From positions 12,026,393-12,090,392 of the forward strand of contig NC_083568.1 in NCBI RefSeq assembly GCF_019925205.1: a stretch of 64,000 nucleotides of DNA. The letters are read 5' to 3'. Source of the stretch: Metopolophium dirhodum. Taxonomy: Eukaryota; Arthropoda; Insecta; Hemiptera; Aphididae. The notes beneath the pieces were generated by a model. It was not told the origin of the DNA, did not search any database, and worked only from the letters and a program-made list of their open reading frames with translations. Positions within the stretch are counted from its first letter, which is position 1. The number at the start of each line of letters is the position of its first letter. A program made the translations under genes and the position numbers. Positions 25,001 to 37,299 of the stretch are shown here, in pieces.

Positions 25001-28000
25001 AATGTTTTAACTACGGTATAAAATACGATAAACGAAAAATGTCTATTACGTATTAGTTTTAACTTCTAAATAATCATAAACACATAGTTGAGTAACATGA
25101 TCGTTACAAATAACGTAAAATGAAATTATTTTTTCAGACGATGTCCCAGTCGAGAAGTAAATACATGTTGTACCTACACGAGATTATACTGATTTCAATG
25201 ATTACCCTTGATTATTATAGATTTAGGTTTATGTATAACTGACGGTGACGTGTCTATATCGACAGCGACAACACTATTAGAAATCCTATAATAATAATAA
25301 ATGCTAATAAACTTCAGGAGGTTATTATATACAATATATTAAGTCCGCCGATCGACGATAACACGTCCTGCCGTTGTTGCGATTGCACACACGCTCCCCT
25401 CTGTCATATCCATGGTCCAGGCCACACTGACTGATACCTTATATAGGAATATCGGCCGATGAATTTCAATAATCTCCACAATGCTCTCTCCATCCCTCTT
25501 CTTCCCACCGTCTCCGTCAGGTGAGCACATGACTTTCGGCACCCGAGTTGTGCTTGTGAGTTGGTTGCCTTTTTCGTAATGGTTTCAACATGTCACTTGA
25601 AACGTCACATAATCTAGGTCAAGGATTCCGTATTATAAGTACCTACCCGATATTCCAATACAAATATATTATAATGAAAGTATGTTTTTTTAAATATTAT
25701 TGTAGAACTGAGTTGAACTTGTACTACACTCCTGGCAGCCCGCCATGCAGATCCGTTTTGCTGACTGCCAAAGCTTTGGGTTTGGAATTAAATTTGAAAA
25801 CTGTAGATCTCTTCAATAATGAACACATGAAACCAGAATTCCTTAAGGTAAGTTTTAGGAAAAAAATTGTATTATTTAAGTACCTGCGCTGTATGGTGTT
25901 AATTATAATCGTTGTCATTTTACAGCTAAATCCTCAACATAGTATACCAACACTACAGATTGGTGAATTTGTTATGTGGGAGAGGTGAATTTACGTTATA
26001 ATATTTATTAGATGACTATACAAGTTATATTATAATACATAAAATAATATATTTGGTTTACAACTGGGACACGCTAATTAAAATAAAAAGTTCTTCTAGC
26101 TAGTGAAACGATAACGTAAGTTTTAAACAATGTAAGGCAAATATATTCCAGTTAGGGATGTTTTTATTTATTTAAAAATTAAAATATACAGACTGCGAGT
26201 TCCGACAACGATCAATCGATCTCAATCGTAATACTTTGATTAGGTAGAGACATATAAGACGAATAAACCACTGACTGATTGTACTAATAATATACAGTAG
26301 ATTCTCGTTATGTCGAATCTCAAGGGGAACAGAAAAAAGTTCGAGATATCGAGTTTTATTAAAAAATAAAAAAACTAATATAAATGTATGTTGTATAATT
26401 TATATGAATAATTTGTAAGCCATCCACTACTAGCTTTAAAATTAGTGTGTCCTAGTTGTTGTGCATATTCATTTGCTTTTTCAAGTAAAATTGTTCCATT
26501 TAATGGTATGTTTTTATCTCGACACTGAGTAAACCATTTTAGCAAACATTTATCAATGTCTAAATAAGGAGTCATCCTCATTTTTTTCATATTTCCACAA
26601 TTGAATTCATTATTTTCTCTTTCTGTTTAATAATTGACGATAATGTATTTGGTGGAATATTGAATTCTTTGGCGATTTCACATTTTTTACGGTCACCTTT
26701 TTCAACTAACTGTATTAAACGAACTTTGTCCGAAATTGAAAGAACATTTAATTTACGCTTCTTTTCCATTCCACTACAAACGAACAAACGAACTACGAAA
26801 GACTACAAACGTGACTACCAACGCACTAAATCACAATCGCTAACTGCACTGCCTGCACAATGTATGCAATGTACTGCACAATTCCTATGTTAACCATAAA
26901 AAAAATATTATTTGTGAACTCGAGATAACAAAAAACGATTAATTTTAAATCGAGTTATCGAGAGCAAAACACTATTAAGTGTAATAGTAGTTTCAAGGGG
27001 AATTCAAAGTAGTTCGATATAACGAAAAATTCAAGATAGCGACGTTCGACATATTAAGAATCTACTGTAATACTAAAAAAAATTAGAATAATCGTCGTTA
27101 TTGTTGCAGCCGTGCAATTATTGTGTACTTGGTTCAAGCTTATGGAGAAGGCGATAATCCGCTGTTCCCCAAGGACAAGAAAAAGCAAGCGCGGATCAAC
27201 CAAACTATGCAGTTTGACTTGGGCACCTTATACCCAGTTTTTCAACAGCAATACGTGAGTATTTACATTCATATTATAACCACCAATTAGCAACAGTTAT
27301 TAATTTATCATTGTGTTTGACGCGATGACTTACCCGTTCGGTTTTTTTAAACAGTCGTACCAAATGCCAGGCACCTTCACATTTTTCGCACGCACACTGA
27401 TGTACACTACTACATCGTATCAATTTTTAAACGTTCTACGAGATACCTATACAATTTATGGTCCACCAACTACCATTACTACTCATAATATAATAAATTA
27501 TGCTGTAAAATTCGTTTTGGCTTGTTATAATAATATCAAGATTCCGGGGTAATAGCGGTCGAAAAAAAAAATTAAAAAAGATTGAAATAATGGTATTTTA
27601 CACCGTCAGACTAGATTTCAAGGTCAAATATGTAATCGGTTTAATCAAAAATTCAAGTCAATTAATTTTTAGCAATTTATCCACGGATCACCTTAACGAA
27701 AAATTCTCGAAAACTCCCCATAATTAGTACAATACAATATTATATCGACGTGCTAGATTTTTATTATTATGCATAGGTACAAGTAATATATTTGTCAAAT
27801 TGTGATTTAAAATTGAAGGTTTTTTCTTTTCATAGTACCCGTGGCTTTTTAATAAGCAACTGAAAACCAAAGACAAAGAGCAGAAACTCCACAACGCGCT
27901 CGGGTTTTTGGAAACCTTTTTGGGATCTAACGATTGGGTTGCTGGTGATTCAATGACTTTGGCCGATATGGCTTTGGTCGCTTCCATTTCGACCTTTGAG

Positions 28001-28404
28001 GTATTTTCTTAGTGAATTTTTTTTTACACATCATTGTTATAACTTGGACACACATTTAACACACATTGTCGTATTTTCTTCAGGTTGCCGGTGTTGACTT
28101 GAAGAGTCACGAAAAAGTCTCTAAATGGCTTCAAAGGTGCAAGACTACAATGAAGGGATACAAAGATGCCAATCAAAATGGAGTAGAACGATTCAAAACC
28201 TTGGTAGACAACAAATTAGCTAACTCAGTTGCACAAAAGGAACAGGGAATTGATGTTGGAGAAATTCAGGAACATGATATAGTACTTGTTACCAATTATG
28301 AAGTATTGAAAGCGACTAAAATATTAATAAGAGCTGCAATAGGCGAAGAATACTCTGAAATGTTAAATCAATTAAAGACAGCCATGGAGGCCATAATAAA
28401 TTAA
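21996..28404 (+). CDS. GST-2, predicted secreted delta-class glutathione S-transferase
   Basis: The seven exons are 21996-22089, 25138-25156, 25706-25847, 25926-25984, 27110-27254, 27836-28000 and 28084-28404. All have GT-AG borders, and together they give 945 nt, or 314 residues, without a stop. Residues 1-31 form a signal peptide: Lys7, a hydrophobic core from Val10 to Ile23, and a likely cut after Ser-Gln-Ala29. A short acidic linker follows (DDDDVPVEK, residues 30-38), then the GST domain from Thr39. Ser49 is the catalytic residue, with His90, Ile92-Pro93 and Glu104-Ser105 in place. The last exon encodes 59 residues more than GST-1. Where GST-1 has ATG, this gene has ACT, so the upstream exons are needed. 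Activity outside the cell (saliva, gut or haemolymph) is inference. AATAAA lies at 28445-28450. The splice model needs RNA support. Confidence 0.85.
22090..25137 (+). other. Intron 1 of GST-2 with old flank relics
   Basis: This 3-kb intron has no gene. The stretch 23480-23605 is a TTAAG-rich simple repeat. The stretch 23640-24180 resembles the DNA found downstream of GST-2 (29560-30090), GST-3 (47300-47700) and GST-4 (63000-63400). It may mark the 3' flank of a GST copy that was lost. The text around 22340-22390 also matches 36790-36850, after the decayed signal exon. Confidence 0.55.
25138..25156 (+). other. 19-nt micro-exon of GST-2
   Basis: The exon lies between TTTTTTCAG and the donor gtaaat. 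It carries phase 1 to phase 2, exactly what is needed to join the signal exon to the GST exon at 25706. The donor overlaps an in-frame TAA, so leaving the donor unspliced would end translation at once and give a 38-residue peptide. Confidence 0.8.
26295..27067 (-). mobile_element. Tigger/pogo-like DNA transposon, truncated
   Basis: The ends are CAGTAGATTCTCGTTATG and the complement of CAGTAGATTCTTAATATG, flanked by TA at 26293-26294 and 27068-27069, as in Tc1-mariner/pogo insertions. The minus strand encodes a CENP-B type helix-turn-helix (residues such as SISDKVRLIQLVEKGDRKK, 26787-26587) and, after a frameshift, the second CENP-B binding domain (26590-26375). The DDE catalytic domain is missing. 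It sits in intron 4 of GST-2, opposite to the gene. Confidence 0.88.
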
Positions 28405-28450
28405 AAATTAAAAAATGTAATATGTAATATCTACAAAACACTAAAATAAA

Positions 28451-30164
28451 CTAAATTTCATTTAAATTATGTATAGGTATATGTGTTTACTTTGTATTTT
28501 GACAGGTAACGTAGTCCATTTATAAGTTATTACTATGAATGTAAAAAATAAAATGTTTTCAAAAAATTCGAATCACCGCTTATAAAAAATGTGTTCACTT
28601 CAAGTGGTTATTACGCACGCAACGTGTGTAATGTACTTAAAATATGATATTCGATACAGGATCTTTAACACTGTTATGAAAGAGAATTTCCAGTATTCGG
28701 AAAGATATTTAATTCGAAACAATAGATTTATGTCGACTTAAATGATCAGTGGGGTTCTTTACCCCCTCCCCCCTCATTCATACACCTTAATTTAATACAC
28801 CTTCGCATTAATCTTAATATAAAAATTACATATAACGTAATATATATTATAAATTATTATCTATATTATTTTTCTGATAGGTACCTATGTATTATTTTTA
28901 TTATGAAAATGATAAGGTCTTAGAAATAAATGTATCCAAATACTTATGACATAATATTATAGTCAATAAAAATTCGATGATGATATCAAAAATTCGGGGG
29001 TGCTTATATGAATTTTGGGGGTGGTAAGCACCCCCCAAATTTCGCCAATGTCAACACTGTAAAATATCTTATTAATTAGACAATGATTAATAATTGTGTT
29101 TTTCCGGTTCAACGAATCCTCGTTATTATATTTAACTATGTTATTACGTAAAGTTTGTAAGAATTCAACAACGCTTGCAGACAGTGGCGCAAATGCCCAT
29201 GTGAAGGCTCCCCCCCCTTTTGTTGATGCCAGTCCCCAACAATAAAAAAAACTAATTTTGTGGTATTTAAGGTAGGTGGTACCTAAATGGTGGATCCTAG
29301 TAGCTGATAAAGATTATTTAATTAATATTTATACTGTAAATGTTATTTTGTACCGATTAACTCATTAAATTCATAATAATTAATAACAACATGGCTTATA
29401 TTCCCTATGCTATAGGTGCGCATACAAAATAGTATTATAATTGTCAGTTTGATGTGTTGCATAAACATTTTTTCTGCGTTGTTACTGTTACGCCAGTTAA
29501 TGTATATGTAATACAACACAAACGATTCTAATATAACTCATTAAAAGTTTCAGAATCTAATCTTTTTAAAAATACTTAGATTGGTTTTTTATGAGGCTGA
29601 AGAGATGATGGCTATAAGTAGTTTATATTTATTAATTACTATCTACTTTTCATATTATAATCCAACTCAAAACTAGAAATGGAATTAAAATTGTCATGAG
29701 TTTTAACTTTTAACAAGTTCAGTTCTTTGAATGGTTTGTTTAATTTTTATCCTGCTTTTGTGTTCTACGTATTCTTTCGTATTTGTAAAGAACCACGTTC
29801 TCTGATTTAATTTTGTGACCCAAAAAGACGAAAAGGACGCATAATATGCATTACTTTTTACATGGAAGGCTTGTTAACAGAATATGTTTATTTTACACTG
29901 TTTGTTTAAAACGAATATATATGTGTCTGCAAAAGATTCTACATCATACAATATAAGACACGTGAACACGGGACTCTTAGGAATACAGTTTGAAGTATAT
30001 TAATTTATTTCGTACATCGTATATTATCTAGACCAATGAAATTACATTACATTTGTCCGTCAACTATTGTAAACAAGAACAGAGGCGTTCTCAAGATATT
30101 TCAATGGAGGGGGATGAAAAAATGGTTACAAAATAAGCCGTAAGGGTATAATGAATATTAAAAA
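28451..30164. other. 3' flank of GST-2
   Basis: No gene is supported. The part 28550-30090 is a diverged relative of the flanks after GST-3 and GST-4 (for example the TGGTGGATCCTAGTAGCTG text near 29290, 46465 and 62135). Short C/G-rich scraps near 28985-29050 and 29170-29225 look like MITE remains. Confidence 0.5.
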
Positions 30165-30686
30165 AGCAGGTAAGTGGATGTCGCTCTGCTGTATAGTAGG
30201 TTACAAGTTGGTCACTGTATAATGGATTGTATTAAATTTGAATTCAATTATATCATAATATCATTTGTAGACGAAAAACGATTCTGAACGGAGACGGCTT
30301 GTCAGTCTGGATATTTTATATTGTTATTATATTTTATTATAGCCTGTGAGTTGAATTAATATTATAAATTACAACAAAATAACTAAAATCATTATTTTTA
30401 TTTGTTTCTATGGTGATAAACAAAGTTTATTCATTAAAATCTCATTTTTAGCGGTTTTTTGTAATTTGTCGGTGGTTTTTCCTGTGTCATTATACAAATA
30501 TTGAGAAAATCGAAAAATGACCTCTCTAAAGTACCATCTTGATCCTATTTGCTAAGAGATAAGATATTATATGTTGAAAACAAAGAACTCCTTCTGGTAG
30601 AAATTTTGTATACAGGATAAAAAAAAAAAAAAAAAAATAAACACCATTGTAAAACCAATAGATTACTCGCTTTGCTCAGAATCTAA
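30165..30686 (-). repeat. Family-E repeat, short inverted copy
   Basis: It begins with GTAAGTGGATGTCGCTCTG and ends with CTTTGCTCAGAATCTAA. These are the reverse complements of the family-E ends. The interior is shortened. It is non-coding. Confidence 0.8.
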
Positions 30687-31022
30687 TAATAATAGTTGAT
30701 AATATCAAATAATCAATTCAAGTCATTTTTATTACACTTTTTATTTAAACTATAAAACAATGTTCAAAATCAGTTTAATTAATTTATTTTATTTTAACAC
30801 TGTATTGTTATCATTGTGTATCTTACCTATACAATGTTTCTGACGCTGGGAATGGGTATAGTTGACGGTGTAATCGTTTACAAAAATACAATAAAAATCA
30901 ATTGTAAAACGAATTGTCTGTTATATTATGTTATCCTCATCAGTGATAAATAATAATATTGTTTATGGCTGGAGAAATCAATAATCAAAATAAAGAAAAA
31001 TAGCAAAAAACATAAATAAAAA

Positions 31023-33981
31023 AGGTGGATAAGTGGATGTCGCTCTGCTGTACGGTAGGTTACAAGTGGGTCACTGTAATGGATGGTGTTAAATTTGAAT
31101 TCAATGATATAATATCATTGTATAAGAAAAACGATTCTGAGCGAAAACGGTCAGTCAGCCTATGATTTTACCAAGTATATTTGATGATATTATTGTGAAT
31201 AAAGTAATTTATATATAACCTATTTACGTGAAGCCTTGTTTTAAATTTTCAATCCTTAGCCATAAAAGTTAAAAATTTATAAATTTTTAACTACAAAATA
31301 ATTAATAAATTATAAATTTGATAAATGTTGTCAAAATTTGAACTTTAAATGCTTATAAAAAAAAATTGTGCCTATGTATTTTTAATATTTTTCAACTGCT
31401 ATTAGAACGATATATCAGGAGCCTTATATTAAATTTTCACGCTTTTTTACCCAACAAATAAAAATTTATTGATATTTATAGAAAAAAAAACTAAAAAAAT
31501 TGAAAACTGACAATGTCCGTAAACAGCTCAAAAAGAGTCAAAATATTTTCAACATTTTATGGTGTATAGAAAATGCTAATATAAACATTCAGTGAAATTG
31601 TCAAGTATCTAGAGTCATTCGTTTTTTAATTACAATAAAATAAGAAAATTGTTACATGAGAAATCGAGTAAATATCAAATGTTGTAAAAATATAAATTTC
31701 AGACGCTCATAAAAATTTAATTTAAGTTTCTTCTAGACATTTTAGATTCTGAGCGAAGCGATGAATGTATTGATTCTACAATGATGTGTGTTTTTTTTTT
31801 ATTTTTTTATTAATTTTTTTATTTTTTTTAATTTTTTTTTTTATTTTTGTGTCTGTCATCACCTTTTAGGACAGTAAAAGTGCTTGGATTTTCTTCAATA
31901 GTAACTTTTCTGATAGGAAAGTGAATCTAGTTGGTACTTTGGGGGGTCAAAAGTAAAAATTTCCCAGTAGTTTTCACAAGCGACGTGAAAAACAAAAGAA
32001 AAATTAAGGAAAAAACGGGAATTTTTACGCAAAATCTGTTTTCGAGAAAATCGATTTTGGTTTTTGGTGTAACTCTAAAACAAATGACCGTAGGGACATG
32101 ACATTTTGACTGAATGTTTATATTAGCATTTTCTATACACCATAAAATTTACAAAATATTTTGACTCTTTTTGAGCTGTTTACGGCCATTGTCAGTTTTC
32201 AATTTTTTTAGTTTTTTTTTCTATAAATATCAATAAAATTTTATCTGTTGAGTAAAAAAGCTTGAAAATTTAATAGAAGGCTCCCAGGTTATTGTTTCAA
32301 AGGCAGATGAAAAAAATTAAAAATCCTTAGTCACAGTTTTTAATTATAAGCATTTAAAGTTCAAATTTTGACAAAATACGGAAAAATCACGAAAAATAGC
32401 AAATTATTTTGATGAGAATTCATAAAAATTTTTCTTTTTAAATCTAAGATTTGAAAATGTAATATAAGATTACTCATAAGTTTGTCTACCTTTATCAAAA
32501 AAAAAATGTCTAGAAGAAACTTAAATTAAATTTTTATGAGCGTCTGAAATTTATATTTTTACAACATTTGATATTTACTCGATTTCTCATGTAACAATTT
32601 TCTTATTTTATTGTAATTAAAAAACGAATGACTCTAGATACTTGACAATTTCACTGAATGTTTATATTAGCATTTTCTATACACCATAAAATTTTGAAAA
32701 TATTTTGACTCTTTTTGAGCTGTTTACGGACATTGTCAGTTTTCAATTTTTTTAGTTTTTTTTCTATAAATATCAATAAATTTTTATTTGTTGGGTAAAA
32801 AAGCGTGAAAATTTAATATAAGGCTCCTGATATATCGTTCTAATAGCAGTTGAAAAATATTAAAAATACATAGGCACACATTTTTTTTATAAGCATTTAA
32901 AGTTCAAATGTTGACAAAATTGATCAAATTTATAATTTATAAATTATTTTGTGGTTAAAAATGTATAAAATGTTTAACTTTTATGGCTAAAGATTGAAAA
33001 TTTAAAACAAGGCTCCACGTAAATAGGTTATATATAAATTACTTTATTCACAATAATATCATCAAATATACTTGGTAAAATCATAGGCTGACTGACCGTT
33101 TTCGCTCAGAATCGTTTTTCTTATACAATGATATTATATCATTGAATTCAAATTTAACACCATCCATTATAGTGACCCACTTGTAACCTACTGTACAGCA
33201 GAGCGACATCCACTTATCCACCTTTTTTTTTTTTTTTTTGATAAAGGTAGACAAACTTATGAGTAATCTTATATTACATTTTCAAATCTTAGATTTAAAA
33301 AGAAAAATTTTTATGAATTCTCATCAAAATAATTTGCTATTTTTCGTGATTTTTCCGTATTTTGTCAAAATTTGAACTTTAAATGCTTATAATTAAAAAC
33401 TGTGACTAAGGATTTTTAATTTTTTTCATCTGTCTTTGAAACAATAACCTAGGAGCCTTCTATTAAATTTTCAAGCTTTTTTACTCAACAGATAATATTT
33501 TATTGATATTTATAGAAAAAAAAACTAAAAAAATTGAAAACTGACAATGGCCGTAAACAGCTCAAAAAGAGTCAAAATATTTTGTAAATTTTATGGTGTA
33601 TAGAAAATGCTAATATAAACATTCAGTCAAAATTTCATGTCCCTACGGTCATTTGTTTTAGAGTTACACCAAAAACCAAAATCGATTTTCTCAAAAACAG
33701 ATTTTGCGTAAAAATTCCCGTTTTTCCTTAATTTTTCTTTTGTTTTTCACGTCGCTTGTGAAAACTACTGGGAAATTTTTACTTTTGACCCCTCAAAGTA
33801 CCAACTAGATTCACTTTCCTATCAGAAAAGTTACTATTGAAGAAAATCCAAGCACTTTTACTGTCCTAAAAGGTGACGACAGACACAAAAAAAAAAAAAA
33901 AATAAAATAAAAAATAAAAAAAAAAAAAAAAACAAACATCATTGTAGAATCAATACATTCATCGCTTCGCTCAGAATCTAA
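31023..33981 (-). repeat. Family-E repeat (minus) split by a plus-strand copy
   Basis: The outer element is in two halves, 31023-31741 and 33240-33981. Joined, they are the reverse complement of the element lying between them. The break falls in an A/T run next to CTAGACATT. The order arm A, arm B, inverted A, inverted B is what insertion of one copy into the middle of another in opposite orientation would give. Confidence 0.88.
31742..33222 (+). repeat. Family-E repeat, full-length nested copy
   Basis: It is about 1.48 kb, from TTAGATTCTGAGCGAAGC to ACATCCACTTATCCACC followed by a T run. It differs little from the outer element, so the nesting is fairly recent. No coding frame exceeds background. 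It may depend on another element for movement. Confidence 0.85.
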
Positions 33982-34655
33982 AATAATAACTACCTAGCCA
34001 ATATTGAAAACACAAACGCATATCAAAAGTAGACAATACGTGTATTACTAATATGTAAAAAATAAAGAAACTTGGGGAGGGGATACCGGTATAGTAATTA
34101 AAAATCAAAACCGAAAATATAATTTAAAACTGTATTTTTTTTAAAAAAATATTTGGATCTTGATATTTTAGAAAGTTTACTTTACACAAAAGGTGCGAAT
34201 CGAACGATCGATCCAGCGATTAAAAAAAATTAGTAAACTAAGGATGAACGTGGCTTTGAAACTAATTTTAAGAACCGGTATAAACCGTTTAAAAACTGAA
34301 ACTGAAAATAAAATCAAAACGAAATCCGAAAAAATAAAAACTGGTTTTTAAAAATGAAAACCGAAATTGAAATTTTTTTAATCGATTTCAAGCCCTGGAC
34401 TTTTAATAATAATGTCTGATCTTATTAAAATTTATAATTTTACTCGCGGGCCACATACAATTTCTTTGATGCCAGCAGATGTCCTAACCACTGGACTCGG
34501 CCATATTATATAATATAACATGTTAGAATGCTGCCTTCCAGAATTGGTGAAGATCAATCTAAATCCAAGATATTAAGTCAACGTTTTTTTTTTAAATCAT
34601 ATATTATTATAAAAAACAAAATAAATGACACATGCATTGTATTCCATCCACACCA
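33982..34655. other. Spacer with possible tRNA-like SINE relic
   Basis: On the minus strand near 34440-34505 is a tRNA A-box-like stretch (GGCCGAGTCCAGTGGTTAGG). No convincing B box follows, so this is only a possible SINE fragment. Nothing else is supported. Confidence 0.35.
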
Positions 34656-34755
34656 CATGCGTTGGAAACATTTCAACAACTACTGAGTAAACATAATGGC
34701 TTGTAAATAACAGCGGATCTCGCACTTTATAATTTGTTGTTGTTTGTTGCTAGAG
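34656..34755 (+). pseudogene. Relic of a secreted-GST promoter
   Basis: CAACTACTGAGTAAACA, GGCTTGTAAATAACAGCGG and CTCGCACTTTATAATTTG match the promoter and UTR ahead of the signal exons of GST-2 and GST-3. The rest of this unit appears at 36365-36493, separated by about 1.6 kb of inserted repeats. Confidence 0.55.
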
Positions 34756-35599
34756 CCCAGTTGTGCCGAGTTACAAAAAAGAAGATGGTTCAATTCTAAC
34801 CAAAGCTCACCCACCCCCCAATCAATTCATCATCCAAAAACTGAAGAAAATATTTAAAACAAAAAATCACCCAATGAAGCTCAGTATGCTCACGAACAAC
34901 ACATATTTTATTAGACAAATGCATAATATGTTATTTTATTTCTTGTATATATTTCAATAATTGGACGATTTTTGTGAGAAGGTGGTCAAAAACTACAACT
35001 TTTCAGGAGACGATAAAAACGTATTTACTAATGACATAATAATATTTTATATCTTATATTGCTAAATTATGTTTAAAACTACAAGTTGTTATGATTTTGA
35101 AAACAAAATTTAAGCATTTGTTATGTTTAGTTATTTTTAGTTGACTTATCTGGTATGACACGAAGCATTTATCACTTTACTGACTTATCACTTTGTGCAC
35201 ATAATGACTTGTCCATCTTATCACAGACTAAAATTAAATTATCAATCTACTTCTGACTTTTCCACTAGTGCACATATGACTTATCCATTTTATCACAATC
35301 TACTAAATAAAATATTATATTATGCTTCCATCTTACCTGCTTTGTAGTTCATTGTTTATGGTTTTAAAATTACTTTATTACAACATTAATATTGAATATT
35401 AATTGTCTTATCATAAACGATAAACCTAATTATTATATAACACACATATTTTAAATAATAGATATCATACTATTTGTTTTTACAAGTTATAAAAAAAAAC
35501 TTACAAAACTTTTTTGTTAGGTACTTAAATAATGTGAAATAGGTTTTAATTTGACTTAATGTAATAAACCATAATATTATAAAAACTATTTAAAAATAA

Positions 35600-35800
35600 T
35601 TTTGTGTCGCACACCGACGCTGGTTCAAACCTCGGTTCACGGGCGGCATTTTTCTTCGGGAAAGTCACGGTGTCCGGAGAGAAGTGCCGCCATCCCCCAC
35701 CCGGCTATTGCAGATACCCACTAAAAAATTTGCCAAAACTACACACACGTGTTACACCTACAGTTCCCTCCCTTGGCGGGCTTTACGATCATTAAAAAAA
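35600..35800 (+). mobile_element. Probable tRNA-derived SINE
   Basis: A B-box-like GGTTCAAACCTC occurs at about 35622, followed by a GC-rich body unlike the surroundings and a short A tail near 35794. A clear A box was not located. Confidence 0.4.
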
Positions 35801-35887
35801 ACTATTTATGATAAAAATGTGTGTAGTGTTGTGTAACAACATAAGAATAATAATTGCACATTAAAATATTATAAACATAGGAACTTA

Positions 35888-36215
35888 CCCGGTCCAACCC
35901 TTTATTTATTATTCAAAGTCCAGCCCGTCTCGGCAAATTGTACAAAAAAAAAAACCCAGGCCCGGCCCGGAATAAAATTCCAAGACTTAGAAAAGCCCGG
36001 TCCAACCTTTAATTTATTATTCAAAGTCCAGCCCGGCCCGGCCCGAAAAATTGTACAAAAAAAAAGTCCCAGGCCCGGTCCGGAATAAAATTCCAAGGCT
36101 TAAAAAGGCCCGGTCCAACCCTTTATTTTATTTCAAAGGCCCGGCCCGGTCCAATGTCACTACGGACCAGGCTTTTTAAGGACTGGGTCGGGCCGGCCCG
36201 GCCCTTGCAGGTCTT
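35888..36215. repeat. CCCGG-rich tandem repeat (about 110-bp unit)
   Basis: Units beginning CCCGGTCCAAC start near 35889, 35998 and 36109. Each contains AAATTGTAC followed by an A run and GGCCCGG clusters. A related single copy lies at 63574-63720, again close to a decayed signal exon. Confidence 0.8.
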
Positions 36216-36364
36216 TAATAAATACCTAGTATGCAGGTATAAGATTATTTTATAGCAATAGTAATAATTATCTTGAATAATTTTTACCTACCAACCCAAC
36301 TAACATTTTGGGGGGGTTTCAATGCACCATTTTAAGTGCGTACTTGGCGTCACTAGCTTAAGAT

Positions 36365-36493
36365 TGTAAGAGGTTATATTTTCAGTTTTCTGAAAAAAAT
36401 GTCTTCACCGTTATTCAAGTATAAATGTAGAACATCATACTTATAGTAGGTACTATGCACCAGAATGAAATTGATTCATAATTCGTCACAACG
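36365..36493 (+). pseudogene. Decayed signal-peptide exon of a lost secreted GST
   Basis: The 5' UTR (AGGTTATATTTTCAGTTTTCTG) and the first codons from ATG at 36399 match the signal exons of GST-2 to GST-4. The frame ends at TAG after 15 codons, and the donor region is lost. The following DNA matches GST-2 intron 1, but no GST exons follow before GST-3. Confidence 0.75.
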
Positions 36494-37299
36494 AGAAGAC
36501 AACTATCACTTTTTATTTGTATAGTACTTATGTAACTAATTATGAATTTAGATTAATCATTCATATTAGATAAGTGTGTGGTGTTTATAAGATGAACAAA
36601 ATTAAGTTGACACCTTTTGTAGTATTGACTGGCGACTGAAATCAGATGCATAATAAATTATAATCATTTACTTAGGAATTGTATACGATATAAATGATGA
36701 ATGATCTTCGAATATCTACGATTTAGTATAACTAAATAATAAAAATATGTCAATGCATTTTAATATAAAATCATCTCAGGGATCCAACCCAGATGGAAGA
36801 TTGTTCAACTTTTTTAATTGTTCTTTTCCTTCAGACAGTTGCAGCATTTTAAACAAAGAGGATGAAAATGTTAAATTGTTATTATTTTTAATTGTACATA
36901 TTCAAGTTTGTTTATTTTTATTAAAAATCTATTTTTGGATAACTAGGCCTCACTGAGAAAGTTTTTTTTTAGATAACCAAGGTTTACACCAATAATTTTA
37001 TGTGCAAGATTCATATTATGACGAGCTAAAATCTAGATCTTGTAACTTACAATATCTATCAACCATGCAATATAACACATTGTATTAGATTCTCTCTCAC
37101 AAAAGTTAATATTGCAGTTACTATTTTCATTTAACATTTGTAGTTTTATTTCTCTATAACCTGGCATTAGACTATTTGCAAGTGTTAAATTTCATAACGA
37201 CAATCTTTAATAAATACCAAAGGATAATATTTAATATTAAATGCATATGATTTGAAAATTATTAGGTTCAATATTCGAAAATAATCGATGATTATTTTA

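Noticed and set aside
25590..25988. A single open frame that would start GST-2 at ATG 25590 by reading through the preceding intron
   Set aside because: It translates the conserved acceptor tract and continues through the donor at 25848. The GST-4 counterpart has an in-frame TAA at 56143, and phase-compatible upstream exons exist.
34763..34960. 65-residue open frame after the promoter relic
   Set aside because: It does not resemble the signal exon or any GST exon and lies in inserted DNA.
35902..36096. Glycine-rich repetitive open frame on the minus strand
   Set aside because: It is only the translation of the CCCGG tandem repeat.
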